From: Armatimonadota bacterium
GTDB lineage: Bacteria; Armatimonadota; JAAZEB01
Length of the DNA: 34,758 nucleotides
Assembly (NCBI GenBank): GCA_012512265.1
Contig: JAAZEM010000125.1
Coordinates: 1-34,758 of the forward strand
Reading direction: 5' to 3'
Shown in pieces: positions 8,321-16,151 of this stretch (its first letter is position 1; the number at the start of each line of letters is the position of its first letter). The translations under genes were made by a program, and so were the position numbers. The notes under the pieces were generated by a model. The model was not told the origin of the DNA, did no database searches, and saw only the letters and a list, made by a program, of their open reading frames with translations.

Positions 8321-8352
8321 GCCAGTTACCTCCCTTGGCGGCCGACCGGGCG

Positions 8353-9369
8353 CTAGGACCGACCGGCTACCATGATCTTGACGGCTCCACCCGCTTCAGC
8401 AATCTCCATAGCGCGCGGGAAATCGTCGAGCGGAAGCCGGTGCGAGACCAGCGGATCTACCTTCACTCTGCCGCTGGCGACCAGGTCGATAGCGCGTGCG
8501 TGCGTGCAGGGATTGATGTAGGATCCGATGATCGTCAGTTCGTTCAGGAACACCTCGTAGGGCCGGATGGGCACTTCGGCCTCCTTCGGGTTGACCCCGA
8601 AGAGAAGCACCCGCCCGCCGCGCCGGGGGAGTGTCAACGCCTGGGCCACAGTGCCCGGATGGCCGACACACTCGATCACCAGATCCGCGCCGATTCCCGT
8701 CAGATCGCGCACGGCCTGTGTCAGATCCGTCGATCTGGGGTTGAGCACGGTGTCTGCTCCCAATGCGCGTGCCAACTCCGCCTTCTCCTCCGAGGGTTCA
8801 GAGACGATCACCCGCGACGCCCCTGCTAACCGGACCAGCTGGGTGATCAGCAGGCCAATCGAGCCTGCACCCAGGATGACGACCGTATCCGAAGCCCGGA
8901 TCTGCGCGCGATCGATCCCATGAACGCAGCAAGCCAGCGGCTCCACGAACGCCCCTGCCTCCCAGGGGAGGTCGTGGGGCAACTGGTATACCTGCTTCGC
9001 GGGCGCCAGGCAGAACTCCTGGAAACCACCCGGGCGATTTACCCCCAAAGCCGTGAGATGGGTGCACAGGTGGATCTCGCCGCGCCGGCAGAAGGGGCAG
9101 ACGCCGCATGAGATGTTTGGATCAATGGTGACGTGGTCGCCTACGCGCACGTGCTCGACCGCGGCGCCGGCCTCCACTACCTCGCCACTGAATTCATGAC
9201 CAGGGATCACCGGATAGTCGGCACGGAATCCACCGTGAAAGATATGAAGATCGGTGCCGCAGACGCCGCACGCCCGCACGCGGATTACGACTTCATCGGC
9301 TCCGGCATGGGGCATGGGCAGGTCTGCGAGGCGCACCGAACGCGGTTCATCAATGACAACAGCTTTCAT
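8353..9369 (-). CDS. Zinc-dependent medium-chain alcohol/polyol dehydrogenase
   Basis: A 338-residue NAD(P)-dependent MDR-family dehydrogenase of the sorbitol/threonine dehydrogenase type. The catalytic zinc ligands are visible: Cys37 in CGVCGTD and His58-Glu59 in GHEF. The structural zinc is bound by Cys88, Cys91, Cys94 and Cys102 (CGVCPFC...LC). The Rossmann motif GAGSIG is at 167-172. The start is ATG 9369 with GGAGG five nt upstream; a GTG 12 nt earlier in frame lies before that site and is rejected. It is the first gene of a likely two-gene unit with the PfkB kinase, which points to conversion of a polyol or sugar acid to a keto-sugar that is then phosphorylated. The exact substrate is unknown. 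Confidence 0.9.
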   Translation of the reverse strand: MKAVVIDEPRSVRLADLPMPHAGADEVVIRVRACGVCGTDLHIFHGGFRADYPVIPGHEFSGEVVEAGAAVEHVRVGDHVTIDPNISCGVCPFCRRGEIHLCTHLTALGVNRPGGFQEFCLAPAKQVYQLPHDLPWEAGAFVEPLACCVHGIDRAQIRASDTVVILGAGSIGLLITQLVRLAGASRVIVSEPSEEKAELARALGADTVLNPRSTDLTQAVRDLTGIGADLVIECVGHPGTVAQALTLPRRGGRVLLFGVNPKEAEVPIRPYEVFLNELTIIGSYINPCTHARAIDLVASGRVKVDPLVSHRLPLDDFPRAMEIAEAGGAVKIMVAGRS

Positions 9370-9418
9370 TAAGCCCTCCACCCCTCATGCTACCATAGAG
9401 AGTGGCGCGGTCACAAGG

Positions 9419-11599
9419 TTACTCCAGACTATGCATTGTCGGAGACGTCTCGGGTGTTTCGGGGGCCTCCAGGAGGCGGCGCGCGGTGGCGAGGGGCGCG
9501 CGGATGAGCTGGCGAACGCCCATGGGGTCCACCTCCGGCTTCAGGGTGCGCGCGAGCGTGATGGCGCCTTGGAACGCGCGCACGCTGTGCCCCTTCAAGC
9601 CGAGTTCTCGCGTCAATCGCTCCAACTCTTCGAGCTCAGCCTGGGCCAGCTCAATCGGCGTGGCCTGCAGCGGGTTAAGCTGGGTGATGATCACCGGTTG
9701 CTCGCTGAGATCGATGCGGAGGCGCTTGCCCTTCTTGTGCCGGGCGATCACTTTGCCATCGAGGTTGCGCACCTCAACGGTCTCGTAGGTGCGCGGCAGG
9801 AGGTGGATGCGGCGCTTCCCTTTGGGCGACCACATCAGGATGCGGTAGCCGGATTGGTCGCGGATCCCGAAGCCGCGAAGGTCCGGCCCGAGGTCGATCG
9901 GGTCCCACCCGGCCAGGGTTGGGATCCACCAGCAGTCTTCCCGCACCGGGCCGGGATCCGCGCCGACTGGCTGCTGCTGATGCCCGAAGCCCCCTGTTTC
10001 TCGGATGCTATGCGGGAAGAGGATGTACTGAGGAGTGTAGCCGGCAGCGTCGCCACGGCTTTCCTGGGCGGCGCGCTGGGCCACAACCCACGCCGGCAGC
10101 TCCGCAGGTGCCGTGGACGGTGGCGCGACAAACCATCCCTTCGCGCCGGCCTGGCGCACGGTGTCTACGGCCCCCTGAAGCCGGGCAGCCGTGTCGCATG
10201 CCTCCAGGGCGAGCGCCAGGCACCATGGCCGGCTTGCCGCCAGGCGCGCCGCGCCGATGGCGGTGGCGGCTTTAGCGGCCACGTGCTCTGGGGCGGCGCG
10301 CACCCCGATACCGGCGAACCCGCCAGACGGCTGGTTGTTGATGTGGAAGTAGCGGATGCTGCCTGCGCACTCCATCACCACCGGCACATCGGCGAGCTGC
10401 TCGCCGATGAACTGGGCGAGTTGGTTGGCCTGCTCGCGCAGCGAGTGCTCGCGGAAGTAAAGGTGATCATACCAGAAGCGTGAGTCGCCGGGATCGATGG
10501 CGTAGCAGCGCGACTCCTTCTCATCCAGCAGGTAGCCCGTCGTCCGTCCTCGAGCCGATGAGATGGCCAGGGGAACAAGCCGCGCGGCGGTCTGTAGATC
10601 GCTCGGAAGCTCGCCGCGGAAGTCCCACTGAGAGCGCAACGCCTCGACCTTGCGGTACTTGCGCGCGAGAAACGCCTCGAACTCCAGGCGGTAGGCCTCT
10701 GAGGTGGGCACGACGTAACCCGCCGACCCGTCGAGGTCGATGAGGCCGGCCAGTGGATGCACAAAGAAACGAAGTCCGCTCCCGAACTTGAGTGGCGCCA
10801 GGGCGATCAGCGAGTCGCGGACCGCGCCAAAGTGGCTCCACAGGTCGGGCAGGCCCGGCGTACTGGCGAGGAGCGGGCGCAGCTCGATGATCGCCTCCTC
10901 GCGAGGCGCCTTATCGAGGTTCACCGTAGCCCGCAGGCCACCCGCCGCCGGAGACGCCTTCGCCCAGTCCACGCGCAGCAGCGCCCCGGAATCGACGCCG
11001 ATGGTCGCGGCGGCGATCCGCTGGGCGCGAAGGTCCTTGACGTCGGGGATGGCGATCTCCGTCGCATGCTCGCCCGCCGCCTTCAGGGGCCCCAGGCGGA
11101 ATGCCCCGGTGCGCACGTAGTAGCCTGCCGCCGGCTGGATAGGAGCGATGGGCAGGGCGATCCCATAGCACAGCCTCAACGTCTCAAGCTGATCGATCAG
11201 GCGCTGCCAGGCGGCGACCGGTATCGCGGTGGCGGGCCGGTCAGGCTGGATCAGCACGTCACGGATGCCGGCCTCTTTCCACGCGTGCAGCGTGGCGGAG
11301 TCGGCTTCCCACGCCTCTGCCTTCTCGGGCTCTGCCAGGGAGCGTGGCTGGAACACCATCCCAGCAGGAAGATAGGGGGCGCCGTCCCACAGGAGCGCGA
11401 ACGCTTCGTTGACGTGCCACCGGTGCGGGACGCCATCGCGATCCTGGTAGGTGCCGGCTGCTCCGGGGGGAGAGGCGATCACTGGCTGGGCGGGCTCTGC
11501 TTTCTCTGCCGCCAGGGCCGGCGTGACTAGGGGAAGGAGCGCGGTGGCCGCCGCGACCGCGAGGAGAATAGCGTATGAGAGAGAGCGGTGGCGTCGCAT
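9419..11599 (-). CDS. Secreted glycosidase-like protein (putative TIM-barrel hydrolase)
   Basis: A 726-residue exported protein. Residues 1-31 form a signal peptide (Arg/His-rich start, hydrophobic core, ending LVTPALAA). The next part resembles the N-terminal region of GH42/clan-A TIM barrels: an LLWDGAPYLPAGMVF strand, a segment about Trp/helix turns (HAWKEAGIRDVLIQPD), and a later FLARKYRKVEALRSQW element that recalls beta-galactosidase-like barrels. The C-terminal 150 residues contain a beta-sandwich-like stretch and a charged helix pair. I cannot place the catalytic Glu pair, so family membership and substrate are inference. Start: ATG 11599 gives the signal peptide and has AAAGGA 13 nt upstream; an in-frame ATG at 11644 lies at or before the predicted transcription start. 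It is transcribed from the 11643-11671 promoter. Confidence 0.7.
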   Translation of the reverse strand: MRRHRSLSYAILLAVAAATALLPLVTPALAAEKAEPAQPVIASPPGAAGTYQDRDGVPHRWHVNEAFALLWDGAPYLPAGMVFQPRSLAEPEKAEAWEADSATLHAWKEAGIRDVLIQPDRPATAIPVAAWQRLIDQLETLRLCYGIALPIAPIQPAAGYYVRTGAFRLGPLKAAGEHATEIAIPDVKDLRAQRIAAATIGVDSGALLRVDWAKASPAAGGLRATVNLDKAPREEAIIELRPLLASTPGLPDLWSHFGAVRDSLIALAPLKFGSGLRFFVHPLAGLIDLDGSAGYVVPTSEAYRLEFEAFLARKYRKVEALRSQWDFRGELPSDLQTAARLVPLAISSARGRTTGYLLDEKESRCYAIDPGDSRFWYDHLYFREHSLREQANQLAQFIGEQLADVPVVMECAGSIRYFHINNQPSGGFAGIGVRAAPEHVAAKAATAIGAARLAASRPWCLALALEACDTAARLQGAVDTVRQAGAKGWFVAPPSTAPAELPAWVVAQRAAQESRGDAAGYTPQYILFPHSIRETGGFGHQQQPVGADPGPVREDCWWIPTLAGWDPIDLGPDLRGFGIRDQSGYRILMWSPKGKRRIHLLPRTYETVEVRNLDGKVIARHKKGKRLRIDLSEQPVIITQLNPLQATPIELAQAELEELERLTRELGLKGHSVRAFQGAITLARTLKPEVDPMGVRQLIRAPLATARRLLEAPETPETSPTMHSLE

Positions 11600-11642
11600 T
11601 CTCGTGCCAGGTTCCTTTCCAGGGCGATGGGGTGACGAAGGC

Positions 11643-11671
11643 ATTGTATCATAGGGGTAGGGGGGAGTCAA
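11643..11671 (-). promoter_or_regulatory. Sigma-70-type promoter of the secreted glycosidase-like gene
   Basis: On the minus strand TTGACT (11666-11671), a 17-bp C-rich spacer and TACAAT (11643-11648). Each hexamer has one mismatch to consensus. The predicted start near 11636 gives a leader of about 37 nt before ATG 11599. This rules out longer in-frame starts. Confidence 0.7.
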
Positions 11672-11696
11672 TGAACGCTGCGCGCCTCGACGGGCG

Positions 11697-12389
11697 CTAT
11701 TTGGGGGAGTTGATCGCCAATCCGGCAAGGATGCGCCCCGAGCCCATGCGCACTTTCCCGTTGACGGCGAGCGTGGCCGAGCTCCCGCCATCCAGGTTCA
11801 TCGCATCCTGCGCGCCCAGGCGTACGAAGGTACGCGCGAACTCGGTCAGGGTGACATCGGATTGCGCCACGATGAGGAGCTTCCCGTCGCGAGTGAGCCC
11901 GAGGCCCACGTGTCGCGTCCGCCGGGCCACATCGTTCCGGAAACCCTCCCGCGATCGCGCGACGGCGACCCGGCCATTCGTCACGAGGCGCGGCCCAGCT
12001 TGTACGAGCGTGCGCACATTCGTGAGTGGACCCGAACTCGTGTAGAGCCGGCCCCCCTTCTCGTACACCTCCAGAATGCGCACGCGCTGCCGGCCATTCA
12101 CCTGCTGCACGACGAAGGATGTGCGCGGCGGCTTCTGCTTCAGCCCGCCGTTGACGAGCCGGCCCTCTTTCACAAGAATGCCCAGGGGAGCGCCTCTCCA
12201 GTAGAAGTTGGCGTTGACGACGATATCGGCGGGCACCTTGCGCACATGCACCCACTCACGCATGTACACGGCTTTGAAGCGTAGCGCGTTGGCGTCGCGC
12301 TTGACTACGTGAGCGGGGCCGGCCCAAGCCGCCTCCGCTGCCATCGCCAGGATCACCGAGAGCAGCGGCACCCGCCAGCCCCTCGCCAT
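11697..12389 (-). CDS. Exported NAGPA-family (phosphodiester glycosidase-like, DUF2233) protein
   Basis: A 230-residue protein with an N-terminal signal peptide (MARGWRVPLLSVILAMAAEAAWA). It belongs by motif to the NAGPA domain family, named for the enzyme that removes GlcNAc from a phosphodiester-linked mannose. Typical landmarks are VVNANFY-W near the N-terminus, a G-x-L/V-NGG-type turn, and the C-terminal AMNLDGGSSATLAVNGKV block, the best diagnostic of the family. It is likely periplasmic or extracellular and acts on a phosphodiester-linked sugar or on cell-wall glycan; the bacterial substrate is not fixed. ATG 12389 has GGGAG seven nt upstream. It is about 100 bp upstream of the secreted glycosidase-like gene, which has its own promoter. 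Confidence 0.85.
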   Translation of the reverse strand: MARGWRVPLLSVILAMAAEAAWAGPAHVVKRDANALRFKAVYMREWVHVRKVPADIVVNANFYWRGAPLGILVKEGRLVNGGLKQKPPRTSFVVQQVNGRQRVRILEVYEKGGRLYTSSGPLTNVRTLVQAGPRLVTNGRVAVARSREGFRNDVARRTRHVGLGLTRDGKLLIVAQSDVTLTEFARTFVRLGAQDAMNLDGGSSATLAVNGKVRMGSGRILAGLAINSPK

Positions 12390-12615
12390 GCCGGATCTCC
12401 CTATGCCGCGTCCGCCATCCACCATCACCCTGTGCCGTCACACCGGGAGGATGCATGGAGGGTGCCAGTCACCGGAGCCTCATTTGGAGAGAACGAGCAG
12501 GGGATGGTGCCACGCCGCATTGCACGGACGCGCGTGAGCGAGAGTGTCGGACCGCGTGGTGCCAGAGAGAGCCCGCGAGTTCCCTCCTGGCGGCGCCTCA
12601 GGCGGTAAAAGCGCC

Positions 12616-13014
12616 CTACAGGGTCGGAGGTCCGGACGCGGAGCCTACATCGAGGAGAGCATCCGTGGGTTTGGGGTGGGATTCGCTGGAGGCCGCGGCG
12701 GGCAAGTCAAAGAGGGTGTGGAGATGCATCCGCCGCAGCATCCGCTCCACGGGGGCGCTGCAGCGGGAGAGACGGAGTGGTATCCCCGCGTGATCGGCAA
12801 GCCGGCGGATTCGGATGAGGGCGCACACGCCGCGAGCATCCAGGAGTGGACAATGCTCCAGATCCAGGGCAATCGCGCGAGCGCCCCTGGCAATCGCTCC
12901 CGCGGCGAGCCGCTCTAACGCAGCACTCGTCTGCGCATCGAGGGCGCACCGCGCCTGCACGACTGACTCGTCACCGGTTCGCTCAACAGAGAGCTCAGTT
13001 TTGGCTGGCCACAT
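12616..13014 (-). CDS. STAS-domain protein lacking the phosphorylatable Ser
   Basis: A 132-residue protein that matches the anti-sigma-factor antagonist (STAS) fold. It has an initial strand pair, ALDAQTSAALERLAAGAIARGARAIALDLEHCPLLDARGVCALIRIRRLAD, then a second strand and a helix with VERMLRRMHLHTLFDL. In SpoIIAA-type proteins the turn D-S-S-G carries the regulatory Ser; here it reads D59-A60-R61-G62, so classical phosphorylation is not possible. A short acidic/Ser tail follows. It may be constitutively in the binding state or use another control (inference). Start ATG 13014 has AAGGGG eight nt upstream. It lies 78 nt after the coiled-coil membrane protein on the same strand. No anti-sigma kinase or sigma gene is adjacent. 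Confidence 0.8.
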   Translation of the reverse strand: MWPAKTELSVERTGDESVVQARCALDAQTSAALERLAAGAIARGARAIALDLEHCPLLDARGVCALIRIRRLADHAGIPLRLSRCSAPVERMLRRMHLHTLFDLPAAASSESHPKPTDALLDVGSASGPPTL

Positions 13015-13092
13015 GCCTCGTACCCCTTCCTGAGCGGGCGATGCGAGGCGCGCGGATGCAACATCGAGGCCAAACGAAAGAGGCAGCGCGGG

Positions 13093-13542
13093 CTAGCGCC
13101 CGGGATCCGTAATGCCGAGATCGACCCCTGTGGTTTTCAAGTCGCGCACGAGGCGGTTGAAGCGCTCTGTGAGGCGGGAATAACGGGCGTCCAGGATGGC
13201 GACGCGTGATTGAATCTGTTGGGCATCCGGGGCAGAGACGGCGGCGCCTTCGGAGTCGGTCACCTGCACCTCGGATTCGGGAGTAGCGGCACGGCTCTCG
13301 CTCGCCGCGCGTAGCTCCTCGCGTGCCTGCGCGATGTCGCGGCGCAGGGCGGCGATCTCTCGGCGGACGCCCTCCAGCTCGCGGCGAATCTCAGCCTGCT
13401 CGCGCTCGGTGCCCCGCAATCGCGGTCCGATGGCCAGCGAGAAGATGACGGCCATGATCGAGATCACCAATGCCGCTACGGCAAAGCGTCCGCTATCACG
13501 CGCGGGTGCCGTCTTGTACTCCTCATCCCTGCTGTCTACCAT
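13093..13542 (-). CDS. Single-pass membrane protein with coiled coils, function unknown
   Basis: A 149-residue protein with a short charged cytoplasmic N-terminus, one transmembrane helix at about 20-38 (FAVAALVISIMAVIFSLAI) and a long heptad-repeat coiled coil at about 45-82 rich in Glu, Arg, Leu and Ala. An acidic Ser/Thr-rich linker follows, then a second amphipathic helix at about 105-136. This plan is common for small envelope scaffolds, but no family is recognised. Start: ATG 13542 has GAGGGA six nt upstream; a start 24 nt earlier in frame is rejected because it precedes that site. It is upstream of the STAS gene and may be co-transcribed. It is divergent from the alpha/beta hydrolase. 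Confidence 0.75.
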   Translation of the reverse strand: MVDSRDEEYKTAPARDSGRFAVAALVISIMAVIFSLAIGPRLRGTEREQAEIRRELEGVRREIAALRRDIAQAREELRAASESRAATPESEVQVTDSEGAAVSAPDAQQIQSRVAILDARYSRLTERFNRLVRDLKTTGVDLGITDPGR

Positions 13543-13871
13543 CCACCATCCCTCTAAGAAGAACAATTCGACGGCGACCGGACAGTTCCCTGCTTCGAAA
13601 CAGGATGCAGCGAGCGCGACCCGCGATGGCTTTGGGCAGGGTGCTGCTTCCTGGTCTCCTGGCCAGGGTCGCGGAGACCTGAAAAGAGGCGCGATCTGGA
13701 TTGCGGCCAGGCTGTCTGTTTACTGCGAGGGATGGTCGGGAAAATCCAGGGGGTATCATGAGACGGGGTGCTGACTGCTGCCATTCCGGGGAGGCTGCAG
13801 AGCCTGGGCTTCAGTGGTGGACGGAGACCGCGGCAAAGCGGCCACGCTTTGGGTGGAGGGAGTGCGCTTGG
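13543..13871. other. Divergent intergenic region, no gene seen
   Basis: About 330 bases between the coiled-coil protein (minus) and the hydrolase (plus). The hydrolase frame stays open leftwards to 13701, but its translation is not protein-like and lacks a ribosome binding site. No consensus promoter was found; TATCAT at 13754-13759 on the plus strand is a weak -10 candidate. Confidence 0.4.
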
Positions 13872-14537
13872 ATGAAAGGCGCCACAGCGGGCGAGATCGA
13901 GATGCCGAATGTCAGGGGCATCGACATAAGCGGTGGGAGCGATGCTCTCCGCGAGATTCGGATCGCGACGGATGAAGGGGAAGTGTGGGGGTGGATGCAT
14001 CCGGCGCCAGGGGCGACTCTGGGCGTGGTGATGGTCGGCGGTGCCGGGGGAGGGGTGACCGGGCCGGCCAGCATCTACCCGGAACTTGCCGAGGCGATGA
14101 GGCTGCATGGCGCGGTATCGCTTCGCCTCGACTACCGTCACGCCACCGATCTGGAGGAGTGCGTCTACGATACCCTGGTCGGCACGGAAGCCCTCGGGCA
14201 GATGGGAGTGGAGCGCGTCGCGCTGATCGGTTGGTCCTTTGGAGGGGCGGTGGTGATCACCGCCGGAGCGCTCAGCGACCGCGTTGTCGGCGTGGCGACT
14301 ATCGCCAGTCAAAGCTACGGCACGGAACTCGCGCCAGCGCTCTCTCCCCGCGCGCTCCTGCTTCTGCATGGCACGGGCGACCAGACGCTGCCCTACGCTT
14401 GCTCCGAGGAGATCTACCGGCGCGCCCGCGAGCCAAAGGAGCTGGAGATCTACCCCCTGGCAAATCACGGCCTCGATGAAGTGCGCGACCGGATGAAGGA
14501 CCGGCTGATAGAGTGGCTGCTCCGCGTCCTGCCGTAG
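13872..14537 (+). CDS. Alpha/beta hydrolase (dienelactone-hydrolase-like)
   Basis: A 221-residue cytoplasmic hydrolase. The catalytic triad is visible: nucleophile Ser122 in GWSFGG, Asp170 in HGTGDQTLP and His199 in ANHGLDE. The opening strands, the MVGGAGGGVTGPA oxyanion loop and a short lid are consistent with small esterase/dienelactone hydrolase-like enzymes acting on ester or thioester bonds. There is no signal peptide from the chosen start. ATG 13872 is preceded by GGAGGGAG about nine nt away; an alternative ATG at 13902 would still keep the fold. The substrate is unknown. The next gene begins 14 nt after its stop, so the two are co-transcribed. Confidence 0.88.
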   Translation: MKGATAGEIEMPNVRGIDISGGSDALREIRIATDEGEVWGWMHPAPGATLGVVMVGGAGGGVTGPASIYPELAEAMRLHGAVSLRLDYRHATDLEECVYDTLVGTEALGQMGVERVALIGWSFGGAVVITAGALSDRVVGVATIASQSYGTELAPALSPRALLLLHGTGDQTLPYACSEEIYRRAREPKELEIYPLANHGLDEVRDRMKDRLIEWLLRVLP

Positions 14538-14550
14538 TCGGAGGAGACCT

Positions 14551-14802
14551 ATGCGTAACGCGAACGTCTGCCGTTTCTGCGGGCGCGAGATCCTGACGAA
14601 CCCCTATCTGGGCGATGTCAACCCGGAGCATGTGCGGGCCATTCGGGACCCGGATGCGCCTTCAGTCGAGATTCTGCATGCGCAGGACCGCGTTTACGAT
14701 ACCTTTTGCAGCAAAGAGCACTACATTCGCTGGCTGAAGGCGGAACGCCACCGGCTGCCGGATCCCCCGCCGCATACTGGCGGGCCTTGCCCGGGCGAGT
14801 GA
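14551..14802 (+). CDS. Small Cys-rich (zinc-binding-like) protein of unknown function
   Basis: An 83-residue protein. Cys7-x2-Cys10 (NVCRFCGRE) and a later Cys53-x3-His57 (FCSKEHYIRWL) look like a treble-clef/TRASH-type zinc site. The C-terminal tail is Pro/Gly-rich. An excellent ribosome binding site, GGAGGAGA, precedes ATG 14551. It is the second gene of a unit with the alpha/beta hydrolase. No enzymatic motif is present; a protein- or nucleic-acid-binding accessory role is possible. Confidence 0.75.
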   Translation: MRNANVCRFCGREILTNPYLGDVNPEHVRAIRDPDAPSVEILHAQDRVYDTFCSKEHYIRWLKAERHRLPDPPPHTGGPCPGE

Positions 14803-14835
14803 ATGCCGGCGCGAGGGCGCTCTCTCGGGCGCCCA

Positions 14836-15160
14836 ACCGACGGTTTGTCTACCTGCGCCTCGGAAATCGGAGCGCGCGCCGTGTTGCTGCCGGAGATGTA
14901 ATAGCTGAATGCATAGCCGTTGGTCACCGGCCCCGCGATCAGAAAGCCCCTAATTCCCCGTTGACGTCGCCGGGCGTTCTCGGCGGGCAGGTCAACACCT
15001 GCGTGTTCTTCAGATAGGACGAGACGGCGACCATAGGGTGCGCGGGAGAGTTGGTCGCGGCATGTCGCGCGCCCACAGGCAGAACTTGCCCGCGCAATTC
15101 CTGCTTCTGCCTGGCGCTGAGCACGCTCCATTGAGGGTGGAGTTGGCCCGAGCCGGGCAC
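14836..15160 (-). pseudogene. Decayed DUF1559 / H-X9-DG-type pseudopilin C-terminal fragment
   Basis: Two adjacent minus-strand frames each carry part of what looks like one gene. The first frame (to 14939) contains VAVSSYLKNTQVLTCP, matching the 'Y-KNTQ-F-CPSD' block of prepilin-like DUF1559 proteins. The second frame continues with LIAGPVTNGYAFSYYISGSNTA and ISEAQVDKPS, matching the 'SYGYNYYLSG...VDKPSETVLFA' block. The frame change lies near 14950-14960. Neither the N-terminal pilin helix (FTLIELLVVIAI) nor the H-X9-DG end is present. It is therefore a truncated, frameshifted remnant. The homology call is from remembered family patterns and should be treated as probable. Confidence 0.55.
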
Positions 15161-15239
15161 GGGCGCGCCGCGGTCGGGCCAGCGAGGGCCGTGCCGCAGC
15201 TCCAGGGAATGACGGGTGGGGGAGCCCAGGCTGGCCCGC

Positions 15240-15262
15240 GGGGGATGGTCCGACTATCCCCC
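15240..15262 (-). terminator. Stem-loop overlapping the SRPBCC stop codon
   Basis: On the minus strand GGGGGAT (15256-15262 complement) pairs perfectly with ATCCCCC (15240-15246 complement), with a 9-nt loop. The SRPBCC stop TAG (15254-15256) starts in the stem and ends in the loop. There is no U-tract. It lies at the end of the four-gene polyprenyl operon. Confidence 0.4.
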
Positions 15263-15700
15263 TTCAGCCTGCTTCTTCAGCGCGGCGAGGATGTCGTTGG
15301 CGTTCTGGACCATCAGCTTGTGCACCAGAGCCTTCAACATGGGGCCGATGAGGGGCACCTCATAGCGGTAGTCCACCTGCATCGTCATCCTCGTGCCGCC
15401 CTCCGGCGCCGGCTCGAAGGTCCACCGGCCATCGTATTGCTGGAAATCCCCCTTGATCTGCCGCCATGTGCAGGTGTACGTCTCCTCGTCCCAGATATCT
15501 TCCTCGGACCACTTCATCTCGATGCGGAACTGGGAGACGAGCGCGACCCACTCGCTCACCTGGCTCTTGCCACTGCGCTCCGTCACACGGATCGACTTCA
15601 CATCCGGCATGAACTCGGGGTAGCGCTCGATGTCACGAGCGAGCGCGAAGACCTCCGCGACAGGAGCGTTGACAACGATGCTGGTTTCAAAATGGGGCAT
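15254..15700 (-). CDS. SRPBCC/START-like protein (RatA/Coq10-type)
   Basis: A 148-residue single-domain protein of the SRPBCC (polyketide cyclase/COQ10) superfamily. It has the typical opening ETSIVVNAPVAEVFALARDIERYPEFMPDVKSI and a middle strand pattern WRQIKGDFQQYDGRWTFEP followed by GTRMTMQVDYRYEVP. The family forms a deep hydrophobic cavity for lipids such as quinones or polyprenyls. It starts 13 nt after the 4-TM transporter gene, at the end of an operon whose other products handle polyprenyl-phosphate sugars. Binding of a polyprenyl lipid is therefore plausible (inference). RatA-like toxin annotation is often given to such proteins by similarity only. No partner antitoxin is present. 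Confidence 0.85.
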   Translation of the reverse strand: MPHFETSIVVNAPVAEVFALARDIERYPEFMPDVKSIRVTERSGKSQVSEWVALVSQFRIEMKWSEEDIWDEETYTCTWRQIKGDFQQYDGRWTFEPAPEGGTRMTMQVDYRYEVPLIGPMLKALVHKLMVQNANDILAALKKQAEGG

Positions 15701-15713
15701 GCTTCTCTTCCTC

Positions 15714-16097
15714 TCATTTCGGATCCGGCGCGGGCGTTCGCGCGATCACGGCGACGCCGGCCAGGATGAGCGCCAATCCAAGGTAGCGCAACGAGGGCAC
15801 TGCCTCTCCATGCACATACTTGGCCAGGAGCGTCACGAAGATGTAGTTCAGGCTGATCATCGGGTAGGCGAAGCTGACGGGCACGCGCTGCAAAACGACG
15901 AGCCACGCGAGGGTTGCCACGACGTAGCATGCCAGGCCCGCCAGGACGGCGGGACTCCGGAACGCACTGGCGAGCGCCCAACCCGATGTCACCGGTGGCG
16001 CGTTCTCCATCCCGCCCTTCAGCACAATTTGGCCCACCGACCCAAGTAACACCGAGGCCAGGATCAGGCACAGGGCAAGCGTGTCCGGCTTGGTCAT
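15714..16097 (-). CDS. Four-TM EamA/SMR-like transporter (possible lipid-linked sugar flippase)
   Basis: A 127-residue inner-membrane protein with four predicted helices (about 4-22, 36-58, 64-85 and 95-115). It is a half-size DMT-superfamily protein. It has the conserved GSVGQIVLKGGM turn in helix 1, with Lys in place of the SMR Glu region, and the P-V/SFAYPMISLNYIFVTLLAKYVHGEA block that closely recalls ArnE/ArnF and the undecaprenyl-phosphate-aminoarabinose flippase subunits. Such proteins act as dimers. Start: ATG 16097 has AGGAGG four nt upstream; an in-frame start 30 nt earlier precedes it. It sits between a UbiA-like prenyltransferase and an SRPBCC protein, which supports a role moving a polyprenyl-linked sugar (inference). 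Confidence 0.82.
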   Translation of the reverse strand: MTKPDTLALCLILASVLLGSVGQIVLKGGMENAPPVTSGWALASAFRSPAVLAGLACYVVATLAWLVVLQRVPVSFAYPMISLNYIFVTLLAKYVHGEAVPSLRYLGLALILAGVAVIARTPAPDPK

Positions 16098-16151
16098 CTT
16101 TCCTCCTGGAAAGCGAAGCTTCCGCATTCAGCCCTCTCGATGCGCCTCGCG

